A DNA stretch of 64,000 nt from the NCBI RefSeq assembly GCF_937967675.1, contig NZ_CALBSN010000090.1, positions 1 to 64,000 on the forward strand, written 5' to 3'. The position numbers and the translations under genes are program-made. The notes under the pieces were generated by a model, which had not been told where the DNA came from, ran no database searches, and saw only the letters and a program-made list of their open reading frames with translations. Positions 38,666 to 46,645 of this stretch are shown piece by piece (position 1 is the first letter of the stretch; each line of letters opens with the position of its first letter). The DNA is from an uncultured Flavobacterium sp. GTDB lineage: Bacteria > Bacteroidota > Bacteroidia > Flavobacteriales > Flavobacteriaceae.

Positions 38666-39313
38666 ATGAAAATATTATTACTTTTTACGATAATTTATTC
38701 CTTATTTCCCTTACTGTTTTATTGGATTATTAAGAGGAATTTAACTTTGGAAATTAAACCCATTTTACCTTTTGTTATCTTAAGTTTTGTAGGTGGAATT
38801 TATGAATTTGTATTTACATTTTTATTGCGAATAAATTCGGTTCCTTGGTTTTACACTTATGATTTTTTATCCTTTTTTACGATTCAATATTTTTTTTATA
38901 TCATTTTAGGTAAAGAGAGAAAGCAATGGTTTCGAGTGAGTAGTTTGTTGTATTTTTTAATGTTTGTTTATTTGGTTTTTTCTCATACGATGGAAAAATA
39001 TATGAATAACTTATCGTATTTGGTTTCATTTCTTACTTTATTAATTTTAATTTATGCTCTTATTTGGTTTAAGAGAGTGTTTATGGAGGTTTCATTGCAA
39101 TCCTTATCGGATAGTCCAACTTTTTACTTTGTTTCAGGATTTTTATTTTACTACACGGGTGTTTTGGTTTTGTTTTTATTTGCGGATGCTATTTATAAAA
39201 ACGAAAGACCTAATTTTCAATATTATTGGTTGATTAATTTATTTTTTAATATTTTTCACAAGACTTTATTAATACTTGGTATGTGGAAAGCTAGAAAAGA
39301 AATAGTGAATTAA
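38666..39313 (+). CDS. Seven-helix membrane protein upstream of two-component system
   Basis: From ATG 38666 (MKILLLFTIIYSLFPLLF) the protein is 215 aa; an upstream TTG was rejected. It has about seven hydrophobic helices and is a paralogue of the protein encoded divergently at 37918-38604. It ends 65 bases before the histidine kinase start. The kinase has only one membrane helix and no input domain, so one of these membrane proteins could supply the signal. This is inference; no family name is claimed. Confidence 0.7.
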   Translation: MKILLLFTIIYSLFPLLFYWIIKRNLTLEIKPILPFVILSFVGGIYEFVFTFLLRINSVPWFYTYDFLSFFTIQYFFYIILGKERKQWFRVSSLLYFLMFVYLVFSHTMEKYMNNLSYLVSFLTLLILIYALIWFKRVFMEVSLQSLSDSPTFYFVSGFLFYYTGVLVLFLFADAIYKNERPNFQYYWLINLFFNIFHKTLLILGMWKARKEIVN

Positions 39314-39314
39314 T

Positions 39315-39360
39315 TACGTATAAATACTTAGTACTATTAACAGGTTAACTTTTAAATTGG
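39315..39360 (+). promoter_or_regulatory. Operator plus promoter for two-component operon
   Basis: TACGTATAAATACTTA at 39315-39330 is followed 23 bases later by TAAATTGG at 39353, one mismatch from TAnnTTTG. This is the third copy of the layout and points to autoregulation. Confidence 0.65.
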
Positions 39361-39378
39361 CATAAATTTACGTTTTGC

Positions 39379-40140
39379 ATGGAAATAACTCAAGATATAA
39401 AAAACGCATTTATTTTAGGAACAGGTATTATGCTGTTTTTGGTATTTGGTTTGTTGTTTTTAGTACTATTTTATCAGAATCATTTTATGAAGATGAAGCG
39501 TAATGAGGCTAATTTATTATTGCAAACAGCACTAGAGAGCGAAAAAAGGGAGCGCGAACGAATTGCGATAGATTTGCATGATGGAGTACAGGGAGATTTA
39601 AATGCATTAAAATTTACATTAGCTGGATTAGAATCGGGAGTAGTAGATCCCAAATTTAAAGCTCATGTTCAATTGTTGCAAAGTACACTTCAACAAACAA
39701 CAGAAAATGTTAGGGTAATTAGTCAAAAATTAATGCCTCCTTTATTAGAACAAAAGGGAATAAAAGCCGCACTAGAAGTATATTTCGATTTTTTGCAATC
39801 GCATTCAGAAGCTACTTTTGTATTGAAAGGCGATTTGAATGCTTTTGAATTGAGTTCCCATGAGAAATATGCATTGTTTCGATTGATTCAGGAATTGATT
39901 CAAAACATGTTAAAGCATGGTCATGTTTCAAAAGTAGAATTAGTTTTTTTGAGTTATGCAAAAGAGTTGCAAATAAGTATTGTAGATGATGGTGTTTCAT
40001 TTGATTTCTTTTCTGCATTAGAATTGCGTCATAGTGGAGGTTTACAGAATATTATTTCCAGATTGAAGAGAATTGGTGCAGTCATGAAACAAGTTACTAA
40101 AGACGGATTTAATATTTATATCATTCAAATAAAACGATAA
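39379..40140 (+). CDS. Sensor histidine kinase, NarX/LiaS type
   Basis: The 253-aa protein has one N-terminal membrane helix (residues 10-32). A HisKA_3 dimer domain follows with phospho-acceptor His67 in ERIAIDLHDGVQGDLNALKF. A HATPase domain has N-box ELIQNMLKHGH, G1 box VDDGVSFDF and GGLQNIISRLKRIGA. It phosphorylates the LuxR-type regulator encoded 4 bases downstream. There is no periplasmic sensor domain, so input likely comes from a partner. The family usually responds to envelope state or metabolites. Confidence 0.93.
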   Translation: MEITQDIKNAFILGTGIMLFLVFGLLFLVLFYQNHFMKMKRNEANLLLQTALESEKRERERIAIDLHDGVQGDLNALKFTLAGLESGVVDPKFKAHVQLLQSTLQQTTENVRVISQKLMPPLLEQKGIKAALEVYFDFLQSHSEATFVLKGDLNAFELSSHEKYALFRLIQELIQNMLKHGHVSKVELVFLSYAKELQISIVDDGVSFDFFSALELRHSGGLQNIISRLKRIGAVMKQVTKDGFNIYIIQIKR

Positions 40141-40144
40141 TACT

Positions 40145-40807
40145 ATGTTTAAGGTTGCCCTTGTAGATGATCATGAATTGTTCCGTAAGAGTCTCATTTT
40201 TGTATTAGAACAAATACCTACTATAGAAGTTGTTTTTGATACCGATGACGGAAATTTACTTTTAAATTACTTAGAATATAACACAGTTGATTTGATTTTA
40301 TTAGACATTCAAATGCCAATTATGGATGGATTTACCTTATGTAAAAAAATAAAGCAATTAAACACAGCTGTTAAGATATTGACCGTATCGCAACTTACCA
40401 CAAAAGAGTCTATTCATCAAATATTTGAATCGGGTTCTAATGGTTTTTTTTCCAAAAATTCTTCAACAGATTCATTTAAAGATGCCGTATTGAGCATGAT
40501 TGAAAAAGACTATTATTTTGACATTTCTTTATCAGATGTTGTCAAAGAGGCAATTTTATGGAAAGAAAAACAAAACGATAATCGTTTAACTTTAGATAAA
40601 GATTTACTTTCACCCCGAGAGAAAGAAATTATATTTTGGTCGGCAAAAGGATTGACTTGTCAGCAAATTGCGGATCAACTCTTTATAAGCAAAAGAACAG
40701 TTGAAGCTCATAGAAAAACCATAATGGATAAGACTAGTTGTTTGAATATTATTGAAGTAGTGGTTTTTGGTTTAAAAGAGCGCATCATTACTTTAGAGGA
40801 TTTATAA
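40145..40807 (+). CDS. Response regulator, NarL/LuxR family
   Basis: The 220-aa protein has a receiver domain with acidic pocket DDH and phospho-acceptor Asp54 in LILLDIQMPIMDG. A LuxR-type DNA-binding domain follows (LSPREKEIIFWSAKGLTCQQ, IADQLFISKRTVEAHRK). It is partner to the kinase just upstream. The palindromic motif GTATWWATAC found before three promoters in 36.8-39.4 kb is its most likely target, including its own operon. This is the last gene before the accessory region. Confidence 0.94.
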   Translation: MFKVALVDDHELFRKSLIFVLEQIPTIEVVFDTDDGNLLLNYLEYNTVDLILLDIQMPIMDGFTLCKKIKQLNTAVKILTVSQLTTKESIHQIFESGSNGFFSKNSSTDSFKDAVLSMIEKDYYFDISLSDVVKEAILWKEKQNDNRLTLDKDLLSPREKEIIFWSAKGLTCQQIADQLFISKRTVEAHRKTIMDKTSCLNIIEVVVFGLKERIITLEDL

Positions 40808-41180
40808 CAATTGCTTGTAAGCCTTATAGCGAGAAAAAGTATTACTTCAGGTTAGAAGCACTTTAATGAATAAAGCATCAATGACTAATTCCGGTGAAAG
40901 TAAATGGAAAAATTATAAAATGAATAAACCTGTAAAATTATTTTACAGGTTTATTTGTGGAGTCGCCGAGAATACAACCTTTCTCAAAACTTCATATTTT
41001 AAAGGGGGTGTGAGAGGTTACTAAATTAGGGTAACCGATTTTACCACCTTTTTAAACTAATCAAATTATCTTAAATCGTATACTGTAAATTTAAGCATAA
41101 TTTTTTGAAAATCAACACTAATTTTTGAACTAGTTACAAGTTTTTTCAGTGATTTAGCAGTCTTTATAGCTGTTTAAATT
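40808..41180. other. Gene-free junction with hairpin and tmRNA-like 3' end
   Basis: No gene was seen. A perfect 15-bp stem with a 3-base loop occupies 40923-40955. It adjoins GTGGAGTCGCCGAGAAT (40957-40973), whose complement ATTCTCGGCGACTCCAC resembles the T-arm and acceptor end of a minus-strand tmRNA or tRNA gene. To the right there is a smaller hairpin GGTTAC/GTAACC (41016-41036). The layout suggests an island boundary. Confidence 0.5.
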
Positions 41181-41444
41181 TTATCCTACTATGCAACGCA
41201 CTACGTGTTCTAATTTAAGTCCAGTATACTCGCAAAATTCTTCTATTGAGATTAGTTGATGTTGTTCTTTATTAAAATGTTTCTTAATCTTCAATAGATA
41301 TAATCTTGCTTGAGCGTATTCTTTTCCCATGATGCGCTGCACGTCTTTTGGATATATACATACCCTGGTGCTGCTTGGTATCACTTCTTTTAGTTTTAAT
41401 ACTTTATCTATGCCTTTGACTAGGCTTTGCCTAACTTTCAACAA
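41181..41444 (-). CDS. Small protein with helix-turn-helix-like tail
   Basis: The 87-aa product is basic (MLKVRQSLVKGIDKVLKLKE). Its second half contains DVQRIMGKEYAQARLYLLKI and ISIEEFCEYTGLKLEHVV, which look like DNA-binding helices of the excisionase or MerR kind. The only start is TTG at 41444, so the N-terminus is uncertain. It is divergent from the cassette beginning at 41649 and could regulate it. Similar small proteins recur in flavobacterial genomes beside the same neighbour, from memory. Function is unknown. Confidence 0.55.
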   Translation of the reverse strand: MLKVRQSLVKGIDKVLKLKEVIPSSTRVCIYPKDVQRIMGKEYAQARLYLLKIKKHFNKEQHQLISIEEFCEYTGLKLEHVVRCIVG

Positions 41445-41648
41445 CAGACAAATTTAAGTAAAATTTGAATGATTGGTATAATTAAAATAGTTGATTATTT
41501 ATGTTTTTGTATGTTTTCTAAAAGAGAGAGTTTGAAATATGAATTTAATAAATGAAACTTTGAATAAATCATTCGGGATTTAGTTGCAACGATTATCGAA
41601 ATGAAAGTGAAATTTGAAAAGGAGTATTAATCAAAAACTTTAGAAATT

Positions 41649-42407
41649 ATGGCTAGACAGAAAGGCATAATTAAATTGAAAGGTACTATCGGGGATATTA
41701 CCTTTTATAAGACGCAGGATGGTCACTTAGCTCGCGAGAAGGGAGGAATTGATGCTAGTAGAATAGCAAGTGACCCTGCGTTTCAGAGAACGCGTGAGAA
41801 TGGCTCTGAATTTGGTAGAGCAGGTAAGGCAGGAAAAATGCTAAGAACTGCTCTTAGACCATTGCTTTTAAACTCTGCAGATGGTAGAATGGTTAGTCGA
41901 TTGACACAGGCAATGATGAAAGTAATTCAAGCGGATACAGTAAGTGTTCGTGGTTTGCGTAACGTTATTGATGGTGAAGCTGAATTGTTATTTGGATTTG
42001 AATTCAATATTCGTGGTAAATTGGGAACCACTTTATTTGCTCCGTATGTGGCATCAATTGATCGTGTTGCAGGTGAGATAAAAGTAGATTTGGCTTCTTT
42101 TATTCCTGCGAATATGATTGCAGCTCCAAGTGGTACGACACATTTTAAGATTATTTCTGGAGGGGCAGAAGTTGATTTTGAGGCTGAAACGTATGTGGTA
42201 GCAACTTCTGAAACCGCAATCTTGCCATGGGATGCAACTGCAACTGTTCCAATTAATCAGGTAAATGCAGTTACTGCTAACTCAACTAAGCCTTTATTTT
42301 TGGCTCTAGGTGTTGAGTTTTATCAAGAGATTAACGGTCAGATGTATCCATTGAAAAATGGTGCTTTTAACCCATTATCGATTGCGAAAGTTGATAGTGG
42401 TGTTTAA
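41649..42407 (+). CDS. Conserved protein of unknown function (252 aa)
   Basis: The protein has no signal peptide or membrane helix. It opens with ARQKGIIKLKGTIGDITFYK, followed by a basic, Arg-rich region (TRENGSEFGRAGKAGKMLR) and a C-terminal half rich in beta strands (TTHFKIISGGAEVDFEAETY). I do not recognise a named family; proteins with this opening are frequent in Bacteroidota. It heads a four-gene plus-strand cassette with a DUF5675 enzyme and two tiny membrane proteins. A structural role in a phage-like or tail-like particle would fit the neighbours but is unproven. Confidence 0.75.
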   Translation: MARQKGIIKLKGTIGDITFYKTQDGHLAREKGGIDASRIASDPAFQRTRENGSEFGRAGKAGKMLRTALRPLLLNSADGRMVSRLTQAMMKVIQADTVSVRGLRNVIDGEAELLFGFEFNIRGKLGTTLFAPYVASIDRVAGEIKVDLASFIPANMIAAPSGTTHFKIISGGAEVDFEAETYVVATSETAILPWDATATVPINQVNAVTANSTKPLFLALGVEFYQEINGQMYPLKNGAFNPLSIAKVDSGV

Positions 42408-42443
42408 TCTGAAGTTAGAAATTAGAAATCAGAATTTAGAAGT

Positions 42444-42839
42444 ATGGTTTTATTTTTAACTAGAACTTATTTCCCTGATGGAACTAATGGTAAACTCGAA
42501 AGCGAGGGTAAATTGATTTGTTATACAATTGAATTGCCGTGGAAGATGAACGAGACGAAAGTTTCCTGTGTTCCGGAAGGGAAATATTTTATTAGAAAGC
42601 GATACAGTGCGAAATATAAGTGGCATTTAGAATTGGTGGATGTTCCTAATAGAATGTATATTTTAATACATCCAGCTAATAATGCTAAAAGGGAATTACA
42701 AGGCTGTATTGCACCGGTTACCCAACTTTCTGGACCTGGATTAGGTTTAATGTCGAGAAAGGCTTTTACTAAGCTTAAAGACTTTGTTTATAAAGCTTTG
42801 GACGAAAATGAAAGTGTTGAAATATTTATTCAATCTTAA
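42444..42839 (+). CDS. DUF5675 L,D-transpeptidase-like protein
   Basis: This 131-aa protein matches DUF5675: RTYFPDGTNGKLESEGKLIC, then CYTIELPWK, CVPEGKYF, and the key MYILIHPANNAKRELQGCIA. The His and Cys (LIHPAN ... GCI) are placed as in L,D-transpeptidases, which act on peptidoglycan. No signal peptide is present, as for phage-borne versions released through a holin. It lies directly before two very small membrane proteins, which supports a cell-wall role with holin-like partners. Confidence 0.8.
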   Translation: MVLFLTRTYFPDGTNGKLESEGKLICYTIELPWKMNETKVSCVPEGKYFIRKRYSAKYKWHLELVDVPNRMYILIHPANNAKRELQGCIAPVTQLSGPGLGLMSRKAFTKLKDFVYKALDENESVEIFIQS

Positions 42840-42848
42840 ACTTAGATT

Positions 42849-43064
42849 ATGAAAAAAATTATAAATAGAGCTACAGCTCCCACACCAAAGTTTTTTAAAG
42901 TGCTTCGAACTGTTGGGTTAGCATTGGCAGCAGTAGGAGGGACTATTTTAGCAGCTCCAATTGCTTTACCTGCAATTATAACTACTATTGGTGGTTATGC
43001 AGCTGTTGCTGGTGGAGTTTTATCAGCTGCAAGTCAGCTTACTACAACTGATGATAGCAAATAA
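42849..43064 (+). CDS. Small holin-like membrane protein
   Basis: The 71-aa protein has a basic N-terminus (MKKIINRATAPTPKFFKVLR) and one or two Gly/Ala-rich helices (TVGLALAAVGGTILAAPIAL, IITTIGGYAAVAGG). It follows the DUF5675 gene by 9 bases and overlaps the next small gene by 14 bases. Size, composition and setting fit a holin or pinholin, but no family match is claimed. Confidence 0.6.
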   Translation: MKKIINRATAPTPKFFKVLRTVGLALAAVGGTILAAPIALPAIITTIGGYAAVAGGVLSAASQLTTTDDSK

Positions 43065-43227
43065 TCCTACATTGATTGGAACTGCTGGAGGTACATTTTT
43101 AAGTATTGTACCTAATCTTTCTTCTGATGATATTGCCAAAACGGTTATTTTAGCTACCGTTGGAGCCGTTGTCAGTTTTACGATTTCGTTACTACTTAAA
43201 AGCCTAAATAAGAGGCACAAAAAATAA
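43051..43227 (+). CDS. Second small membrane protein of the cassette
   Basis: From ATG 43051 the product is 58 aa (MIANNPTLIGTAGGTFLSIV ... SFTISLLLKSLNKRHKK), with one long helix or hairpin and a basic C-terminal tail. The longer frame from 42988 overlaps the previous gene heavily and is rejected. The start lies inside the end of the previous gene, so the two are coupled. It may be a second holin component or antiholin. Confidence 0.6.
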   Translation: MIANNPTLIGTAGGTFLSIVPNLSSDDIAKTVILATVGAVVSFTISLLLKSLNKRHKK

Positions 43228-43269
43228 GTTTACCCCTAGTTGTGGTGACCTTTGGGTTAAACAAAATGA

Positions 43270-43299
43270 AAGCCTAGTTGTGAGACTGGGCTTTTGATT
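43270..43299 (+). terminator. Terminator of the lysis-like cassette
   Basis: AAGCCTAGT pairs with ACTGGGCTT (one G-T pair), followed by TTGATTT. Confidence 0.7.
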
Positions 43300-43322
43300 T
43301 ATATTTTTGTTGGTTAAGATTT

Positions 43323-45236
43323 TTAAGAATTGAGTTTTAAATCAATTTTTGTGAACTTATTCTCATTCTCAAAATATCTAATAGTAGTTGTTTCTTCTGT
43401 ATTATCTTCAATTGTATTATCAATTAACTCCATAATAAAATCCAAACTATCAGGATAATATATTTTTAAATCATTAAATACAGATGCAATATAATTTTGA
43501 CCGTTATAAAAAAAAGCGGTTCTTATGACCGTAACCAAAAGATTTAAACCTATTTTCTCATTCAGACCACATAATGTAGCATTTTTCCATGCCTCAAGAT
43601 CACCATTGCGAAGTAAAGCAGAAAATGAAAAAGCAATAAACGCATTTTCGACATTGTCTTTTTTTGATTCTTGAACACCTAGATTGAACCAAGCTAAATC
43701 ATATAAAAAATCATATTGAAGAGCCTTTTCAAATTCACCTTTTTTAGTGAATTTAATTGCAGTTTTTTCATCACGTTTTTGTAATGATGGGTAACCACTG
43801 TCTAATAGAGACTTTAAACATGTATATTTTAATACCCATTCATCAATATGTATATTATTTACGTTCTCAGTAAGGAATTGATCTATTATATTTACTGCTG
43901 ATGAATAATCTCCTAAAAACATAACAGAGTCAGCTAATAAAGCTTTAGCCAAATAATAGTCCGTTTGTAATTCAATAGATTTTGAATAGAATTTACTAGC
44001 AAAATAAAATTTCTTTAAAAGAAATAAAACACCTGCCATTTCATAATAGTAATAAGCTTGTTTTTTATATTCTGGATTATATTTTCTAGCTTCTAAATAA
44101 TATTTTAAAGATATTTCAAATTTTTTTGAACTCCTAAAATGATTTCCTAGGTTATAAAGAGCAGTCGATATACTTAACTTATCTTTTTTAAATTTTGCAG
44201 TTTCTAGTTGTTCTACTAAAAAATCTTCGTAAATTAATAGCTTATCTTCACTAAAATCCTTTTTAATTGAAATTAAAATAACACTCATTATAATTTCAAT
44301 TAAATTATCATCATCACTAACTTTAAAAAATTGTGAAAGTTCTTTTAATGTTTCTTCAAAATAATTACCTTGAATTAAATGATGTAAAATATTTATTATA
44401 AAATCTTTTTTTTGTTTTATTATGGCGAGTAAACCATTCTCAAAAATAACATCATTACCCAAATTATTCTTACCAATATCAAATAATACTTGAGCAAAAG
44501 TAATTAAAATATATTTTGTAAGTTCTTCATAATGATGTTCTTGCAGATTGGAAAAATTTATTTTCATTCTTGCAAAAACAAAATCGGTAAAACTCAAAAC
44601 TATTTGATCTTTATCAACTTTAATCTGTAAAATAGAATCGTTAGAAATTTTAGTTAACTTAAAATAGTTATTCTTTTTTTCAATACAATTTTTTATTATT
44701 GAAATATTTGAAAAAGGTATTATTGTTCTATTTTCATCATAATCTTCTCTTTCAACAAAAGTTTTTATTGGAAACTTAATCTTACCTTGTTTAATAAATA
44801 ATTGTCGTTGTAAATAATCTATAATACCTTGATGACTCGTTTCATCCCATAAATTATTTTCAAAAAATAATACATTTATATATTTATTTTCAGTTTTAAA
44901 ATTTGTGATATTTTGTGACCACCTGTAATAAAACGCCTTTTTATGTGATGAATAACGAACAATTAAAACAGGTATATCATAATTAATAAATTGTATGATT
45001 TTTTCATTTTTAAAAGATATACTTTTAATTGTTTTATTTTTATCGGAATCCGTACCTTTAAGTTGAACCCAAAAAACTAAACCAGTTGAATTTCCTTTAT
45101 TATCAAAAATTTCAACTTCACAATCAATACCATAGTCGTCATTTTTATCTCTACAAACCCAAAATTTAGGTAAAGATTTCTTAAAAAATAGTCTGGATTC
45201 ATCTTCAATTAAATGATTTCTCGTTCTTTGTCCCAT
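43323..45236 (-). CDS. DUF4365 nuclease-like domain with TPR repeats
   Basis: From ATG 45236 (MGQRTRNHLIED) the protein is 637 aa. The N-terminal 150 residues match DUF4365, a PD-(D/E)xK-like fold: DDYGIDCEVEIFD, then VFWVQLKGTDS with the Q-x-K pair and VPVLIVRYS-type strand. The C-terminal half has TPR-like helices (ALYNLGNHFRSSKKFEISLK, YYEMAGVLFLLKKFYFASKF). DUF4365 proteins are common in defence islands and may cut nucleic acid. It is followed upstream by a Shedu-type gene on the same strand. Confidence 0.8.
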   Translation of the reverse strand: MGQRTRNHLIEDESRLFFKKSLPKFWVCRDKNDDYGIDCEVEIFDNKGNSTGLVFWVQLKGTDSDKNKTIKSISFKNEKIIQFINYDIPVLIVRYSSHKKAFYYRWSQNITNFKTENKYINVLFFENNLWDETSHQGIIDYLQRQLFIKQGKIKFPIKTFVEREDYDENRTIIPFSNISIIKNCIEKKNNYFKLTKISNDSILQIKVDKDQIVLSFTDFVFARMKINFSNLQEHHYEELTKYILITFAQVLFDIGKNNLGNDVIFENGLLAIIKQKKDFIINILHHLIQGNYFEETLKELSQFFKVSDDDNLIEIIMSVILISIKKDFSEDKLLIYEDFLVEQLETAKFKKDKLSISTALYNLGNHFRSSKKFEISLKYYLEARKYNPEYKKQAYYYYEMAGVLFLLKKFYFASKFYSKSIELQTDYYLAKALLADSVMFLGDYSSAVNIIDQFLTENVNNIHIDEWVLKYTCLKSLLDSGYPSLQKRDEKTAIKFTKKGEFEKALQYDFLYDLAWFNLGVQESKKDNVENAFIAFSFSALLRNGDLEAWKNATLCGLNEKIGLNLLVTVIRTAFFYNGQNYIASVFNDLKIYYPDSLDFIMELIDNTIEDNTEETTTIRYFENENKFTKIDLKLNS

Positions 45237-45300
45237 ATTGTCCTTGAGAATTAATAACAATGTTTAATTAAAACGCAGTTTACGAAATAAATTTTTATTC

Positions 45301-46038
45301 TTACCATAAATGCTTTGGTCCATCAATAGATTTTCGAATTAAATTATCATAAGTTCTAATCTTAATGTTTTGTTTTGAAAAACTATTATTTAAATACATT
45401 AACCTCTGTTTTTCTCTTTCATTAAGTTTGCTCCATCTTCCTAAAACTATTAAATATTCAAAGGTACAATATTCATTTCCACCAAATCCATTCCATAAAG
45501 CTTCTAATTGATTTTTCGAACAATAAATAAAATTTCCTTTTTCACCTTTTTTTGGAAATTTAGGAGATTCTTTCAATAAACGGAATGAAGTATTAAAGAA
45601 AGTTTGTTTATTTGATTGAATCCATTCATCCCAATCGTTAATTTGCCCTAAAGCAATTTGCAATTTATTAGCTGGAGTTAATTTTTTGGTAAATAATTTA
45701 TCGTTAGGTCTTTCAATTTCAATTAGTAAAACTCTGCAACCACCTTGACTAACGCTAAAAATAGCGTAATCTGCAAAATTAAAATTACTAATTGGAGGCT
45801 TCATTAAAATCCCTAGGTATGTTTCATCAGAAGATGGAGCAAGTCTAAATAGGAAATGAGAATTTTGAGATAAAAAAAATTGAAAGCTTTCTTCAGATTC
45901 ATCTTTCAATATCAATTCGGCAAAACCCTCTATTTCTTTAAAGCTTGGTGATTTAGTTAATTTATGAACTTTGTTTTCATCTCCGAGTATAAGAGGGTCA
46001 AATATTTCATTTAATATTTCCTGAATATTTTCTTTCAT
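45301..46038 (-). CDS. Shedu-type (DUF4263) anti-phage nuclease
   Basis: From ATG 46038 (MKENIQEILN) the protein is 245 aa. The C-terminal DUF4263 domain carries the PD-(D/E)xK pattern FADYAIFSV, then VLLIEIERPNDKLFTK and AIGQINDWDEWI-type helix (ALGQINDWDEWIQ), with a closing YLIVLGR and YDNLI. Shedu (SduA) is a single-gene anti-phage system. The N-terminal region of about 60 residues is variable and may hold the sensor. Only 64 bases separate it from the DUF4365-TPR gene, so the two may work together. Confidence 0.82.
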   Translation of the reverse strand: MKENIQEILNEIFDPLILGDENKVHKLTKSPSFKEIEGFAELILKDESEESFQFFLSQNSHFLFRLAPSSDETYLGILMKPPISNFNFADYAIFSVSQGGCRVLLIEIERPNDKLFTKKLTPANKLQIALGQINDWDEWIQSNKQTFFNTSFRLLKESPKFPKKGEKGNFIYCSKNQLEALWNGFGGNEYCTFEYLIVLGRWSKLNEREKQRLMYLNNSFSKQNIKIRTYDNLIRKSIDGPKHLW

Positions 46039-46190
46039 TTTCGTTTTTATAAGTTTTAACATACTAATTTAAAAATGCAATAATGTCAAGTTCTTAAAAG
46101 AAAAACTAGTTAGATTTAAGGTACTTCATAACAAATTTGCTCTTTCAAATATAAATTAATTCTTTCAATTTAATTTCTTTTATAAAATTA

Positions 46191-46220
46191 AAAAGCTCAG
46201 ACCTTTAGATCTGAGTTTTT
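46191..46220. terminator. Terminator near 46.2 kb
   Basis: CTCAGA and TCTGAG form a stem flanked by A4 and T5, just after the stop of the minus-strand gene at 46223. Confidence 0.7.
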
Positions 46221-46222
46221 AG

Positions 46223-46645
46223 TTATTTTTTTCTGTAACTCATTAAAATAGCATTTCTAATTTCGTTGATTAGGTGGATATTTTTTGCGTGGTGAGCTTC
46301 TTGTTCTTGCAGCAGCTTGAGTGCTTGGATGTTTTTATGATGCAACTCGTGTTCACGCATCAATAGGGTTGCTTTTGGATTGAACTCTTTTTTGAATTCA
46401 TAGAGGGATAAGAACGGAATAACCGAACCGCGAAGAAAAGGCATCCAGAATTTGGATTTCCATAGGCTAATGGCTATCCAAAAAATGTCCTCTTTTTGAG
46501 CTTCGGTTTGAAATACAAGTACAAAGCTGTTTGTAAAAGCTTCATTGCTAGGTTTTCCGCTATTTAGTCCTTTTGATAATACGAAAAAGTGCGGTTTGGC
46601 ATAGTGCGCCCCAGGTTGATGGGTTTTAATAAAAATAGTGTCCAT
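46223..46645 (-). CDS. Conserved Bacteroidota protein of unknown function (DUF6943-like)
   Basis: From ATG 46645 the product is 140 aa (MDTIFIKTHQPGAHYAKPHF). The opening FVLSKGLNSGKPSNEAFTNS, the motif FLRGSVIPFLSLYEF and a helical tail rich in His and Lys resemble a Bacteroidota family often found in mobile regions; the DUF6943 name is from memory. The upstream extension to 46741 reads into low-complexity sequence and is rejected. No catalytic motif is evident. Confidence 0.55.
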   Translation of the reverse strand: MDTIFIKTHQPGAHYAKPHFFVLSKGLNSGKPSNEAFTNSFVLVFQTEAQKEDIFWIAISLWKSKFWMPFLRGSVIPFLSLYEFKKEFNPKATLLMREHELHHKNIQALKLLQEQEAHHAKNIHLINEIRNAILMSYRKK

